Virus record (IMG/VR): IMGVR_UViG_3300020185_004787
Location: 1 to 20,561 of that record
DNA length: 20,561 nt
Source: a virus
Strand: one strand, 5' to 3'
Under the pieces are notes generated by a model, which saw only the letters and a program-made list of their open reading frames with translations, was not told the DNA's origin and searched no databases. Made by a program: the position numbers and the translations under genes. Positions 18,903-20,561 of this stretch are shown here, piece by piece. Numbering within the stretch: the stretch's first letter is position 1; every line of letters starts with the position of its first letter.

Positions 18903-20561
18903 ATGGATATAAAAGTAAAAAAACGAAATGGTCGTCTTCAAGACTTTATTGTCGAGAAGATTAATGCTAATGTAGAACGTGCATGTGAAGGAATATCTGA
19001 CGTTTCAGTCAGTGAGATTGTGTTGGATGCACAACTTCAATTATACGATAAAATCACAACCAAGGAAATCGATACATCGCTTATATTAAGTGCTCGCGAA
19101 AAGATCGAGAAAGAGCCTAACTATAGTTATGCCGCAGGTAGGCTTCTATTAAATACAGTATATAAAGAAGTATTTAAGGAAGGTGTTGATAGTGATGCTT
19201 TTCGCCTTCAATATCGCAAGAGTTTTATTCAGGGCATCAAAAAGCTAGTCAAGAGCGGCAAGCTCAACGAACGCATGCTTGAGTATGATTTAGCTCAATT
19301 ATCTGAAGCTCTGCGAATTCGCCGCGATAATTCTTTTAAATATCTTGGCATTCAAATTCTCGCAGATCGATATTTTATTCGTGAAGACGATAAGATCATG
19401 GAGGCTCCACAGAGCTTTTGGATGAGAGTAGCAATGGGTCTTGCGCTCAATGAAGAAAATAAAGAAGAATGGGCAATCAAGTATTATGATCTTTTCAGTC
19501 AGTTTTTGTATACTTCTTCAACTCCGACTCTTTTTAATAGTGGAACAGCTAGATCTCAGCTTAGTAGTTGTTATTTGAATACATTTGATGATAGTATTGA
19601 TGGTATTTTTGACGGCGCTTGGCAAGAAGCAAGAAAAAGCAAGTATGCTGGTGGCCTTGGATTGGATGTTACTCCATTTCGTTCCACAGGTTCTCATATC
19701 GAAGGAACAAATGGTATCTCTAGCGGACTAGTTCCATGGTTGAAGATTTACAATGATCTTTTGGTTGCGGTAAATCAAGGTGGCAAGCGTCCAGGTGCTG
19801 GATGTGCATATCTTGAGCCTTGGCATTTAGACTTTGAGGACTTTCTTAATCTTCGCAGAAACACAGGAGATGATCGATTACGTTGTCATGATATGAATAC
19901 CGCATCTTGGATTCCTGACGAATTTATGCGTCGTGTTCAAAATGAAGATGTTTGGTATTATTTTGATCCTAGAGATACTGCATCCGAAGATGGAACAACT
20001 CTTCACGATCTTTTTGGCGAACAGTTTGACAAGCGATATAATGAACTATGTGATCAAGCAGAAGAAGGTCTGATCAAAAACTACAGAGTGATTCCCGCAA
20101 AAGAGCTTTGGAAGAAAATGCTAAAGGTGTTGTTTGAAACATCTCATCCATGGTGCACATTTAAAGATCCATGCAACATTCGATACACCAATCAACACGA
20201 GGGAGTGGTTCACAGTAGTAATCTTTGTACAGAAATTACTCTTCATACCAAAGCATCTGAATATGAAAAAGGTGAAAAAACAAAAATTGGTGAAACTGCG
20301 GTTTGCAATCTTGGATCAGTAAATTTATTAAATCATTTGAAGGACGACAATACTTTAGATTATGATAAATTAAAAAACACAATACATGTTGCTATGAGAG
20401 CATTAGATAGTGTTGTTGATCTTAATTTTTATCCTACGAAAGAAGCAAGTAATAGTAATTTAAGAAATCGTCCTGTTGGATTAGGATTGATGGCATTGCA
20501 TGATGTGTTGCATAAAATGAACATCAATATCGATAGTGATGAGGCTATAAAATTTAATGAT
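18903..20561 (+). CDS. nrdA: Class I ribonucleotide reductase, large (alpha) subunit, 3' end cut by the window
   Basis: Reads in frame for 553 codons to the right edge; a full-length protein is usually 700-850 residues, so about a quarter is missing. Residues about 1-90 form an ATP-cone domain (K-K-R-N-G-R-L-Q-D-F-I-V-E-K-I), the overall-activity allosteric site. Catalytic residues are present: S-S-C with C223, N440 and C442 in S-N-L-C-T-E-I with E444, and C468 in A-V-C-N-L-G-S; C223/C468 correspond to the redox pair of E. coli C225/C462, and C442 to the thiyl radical C439. Also typical is N-Q-G-G-K-R-P-G-A-G-C-A-Y-L-E-P-W-H. It reduces ribonucleotides to deoxyribonucleotides to feed phage DNA synthesis; a small subunit (nrdB) would be expected to the right, not visible. 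The start is set by the promoter 6 nt upstream; no Shine-Dalgarno. Confidence 0.95.
   Translation, partial: MDIKVKKRNGRLQDFIVEKINANVERACEGISDVSVSEIVLDAQLQLYDKITTKEIDTSLILSAREKIEKEPNYSYAAGRLLLNTVYKEVFKEGVDSDAFRLQYRKSFIQGIKKLVKSGKLNERMLEYDLAQLSEALRIRRDNSFKYLGIQILADRYFIREDDKIMEAPQSFWMRVAMGLALNEENKEEWAIKYYDLFSQFLYTSSTPTLFNSGTARSQLSSCYLNTFDDSIDGIFDGAWQEARKSKYAGGLGLDVTPFRSTGSHIEGTNGISSGLVPWLKIYNDLLVAVNQGGKRPGAGCAYLEPWHLDFEDFLNLRRNTGDDRLRCHDMNTASWIPDEFMRRVQNEDVWYYFDPRDTASEDGTTLHDLFGEQFDKRYNELCDQAEEGLIKNYRVIPAKELWKKMLKVLFETSHPWCTFKDPCNIRYTNQHEGVVHSSNLCTEITLHTKASEYEKGEKTKIGETAVCNLGSVNLLNHLKDDNTLDYDKLKNTIHVAMRALDSVVDLNFYPTKEASNSNLRNRPVGLGLMALHDVLHKMNINIDSDEAIKFND

Noticed and set aside
1-20561. tRNA genes, CRISPR arrays, insertion sequences, attachment sites
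   Set aside because: Looked for cloverleaf-like segments in gaps, regular direct repeats and transposase-type genes; none seen. Gaps are too short for most of these.

Overview
The window looks like about 20.5 kb of an AT-rich tailed double-stranded DNA phage (Caudoviricetes). I read it as a large lytic phage, probably a myovirus with distant T4-like affinity, infecting a Gram-negative host. Evidence: a large terminase, a prohead protease fused to a coiled-coil scaffold, a major capsid protein, a sigma-like factor, a bacterial-type replicative polymerase (DnaE) with its proofreading exonuclease, a ClpC/ClpA-type unfoldase and a class I ribonucleotide reductase. Genes are densely packed, with 1-20 nt overlaps and almost no intergenic space. 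The Gram-negative host is inferred from a candidate spanin (lipobox plus C-terminal membrane helix). No tRNA, rRNA, CRISPR array, transposase or integrase was seen, and no gene-free stretch exceeds about 120 bases.

Layout. (1) 1-128, minus: start of a leftward gene cut by the window edge. (2) 179-1423, plus: three small membrane-associated proteins resembling a lysis cassette: holin-like, unimolecular-spanin-like, and a membrane-anchored GAF-domain protein. (3) 1454-7047, plus: a run behind a strong sigma70-type promoter, with a zinc-ribbon/AT-hook protein, a sigma70-like protein carrying a cysteine-rich insert, a probable small terminase, a beta-helix protein, a C2H2/HNH-repeat/ERCC4 nuclease and the large terminase. 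(4) 7065-10480, plus: protease-scaffold fusion, decoration-like protein and major capsid protein, closed by an intrinsic terminator. (5) 10600-12356, plus, behind a new promoter: SAP-like DNA-binding protein, lectin-like/neck-like protein and an acidic hypothetical protein. (6) 18790 down to 12337, minus: a replication operon with a separated PHP domain of DnaE, a DnaQ-type exonuclease, the DnaE polymerase core and a Clp ATPase; its last gene overlaps the plus-strand neighbour tail to tail. (7) 18903 to the right edge, plus: class I ribonucleotide reductase large subunit, incomplete.

How it fits together. The plus-strand left half holds lysis, late transcription and head/packaging genes. The right half holds DNA synthesis: a polymerase supplied as three overlapping genes, and nucleotide supply by NrdA transcribed divergently from the same roughly 110-bp promoter region. 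Three of the four clear promoters put the predicted transcription start 1-6 nt before the ATG, so several transcripts may be leaderless or nearly so. The most unusual points are the split DnaE with an eroded PHP domain and the exonuclease gene inside the split, the GAF protein in the lysis-like cassette, the sigma-like protein with a probable metal-binding insert, and a phage Clp unfoldase that keeps an IGF tripeptide where ClpP-binding loops carry it. All assignments come from reading motifs by eye; no database search was run.
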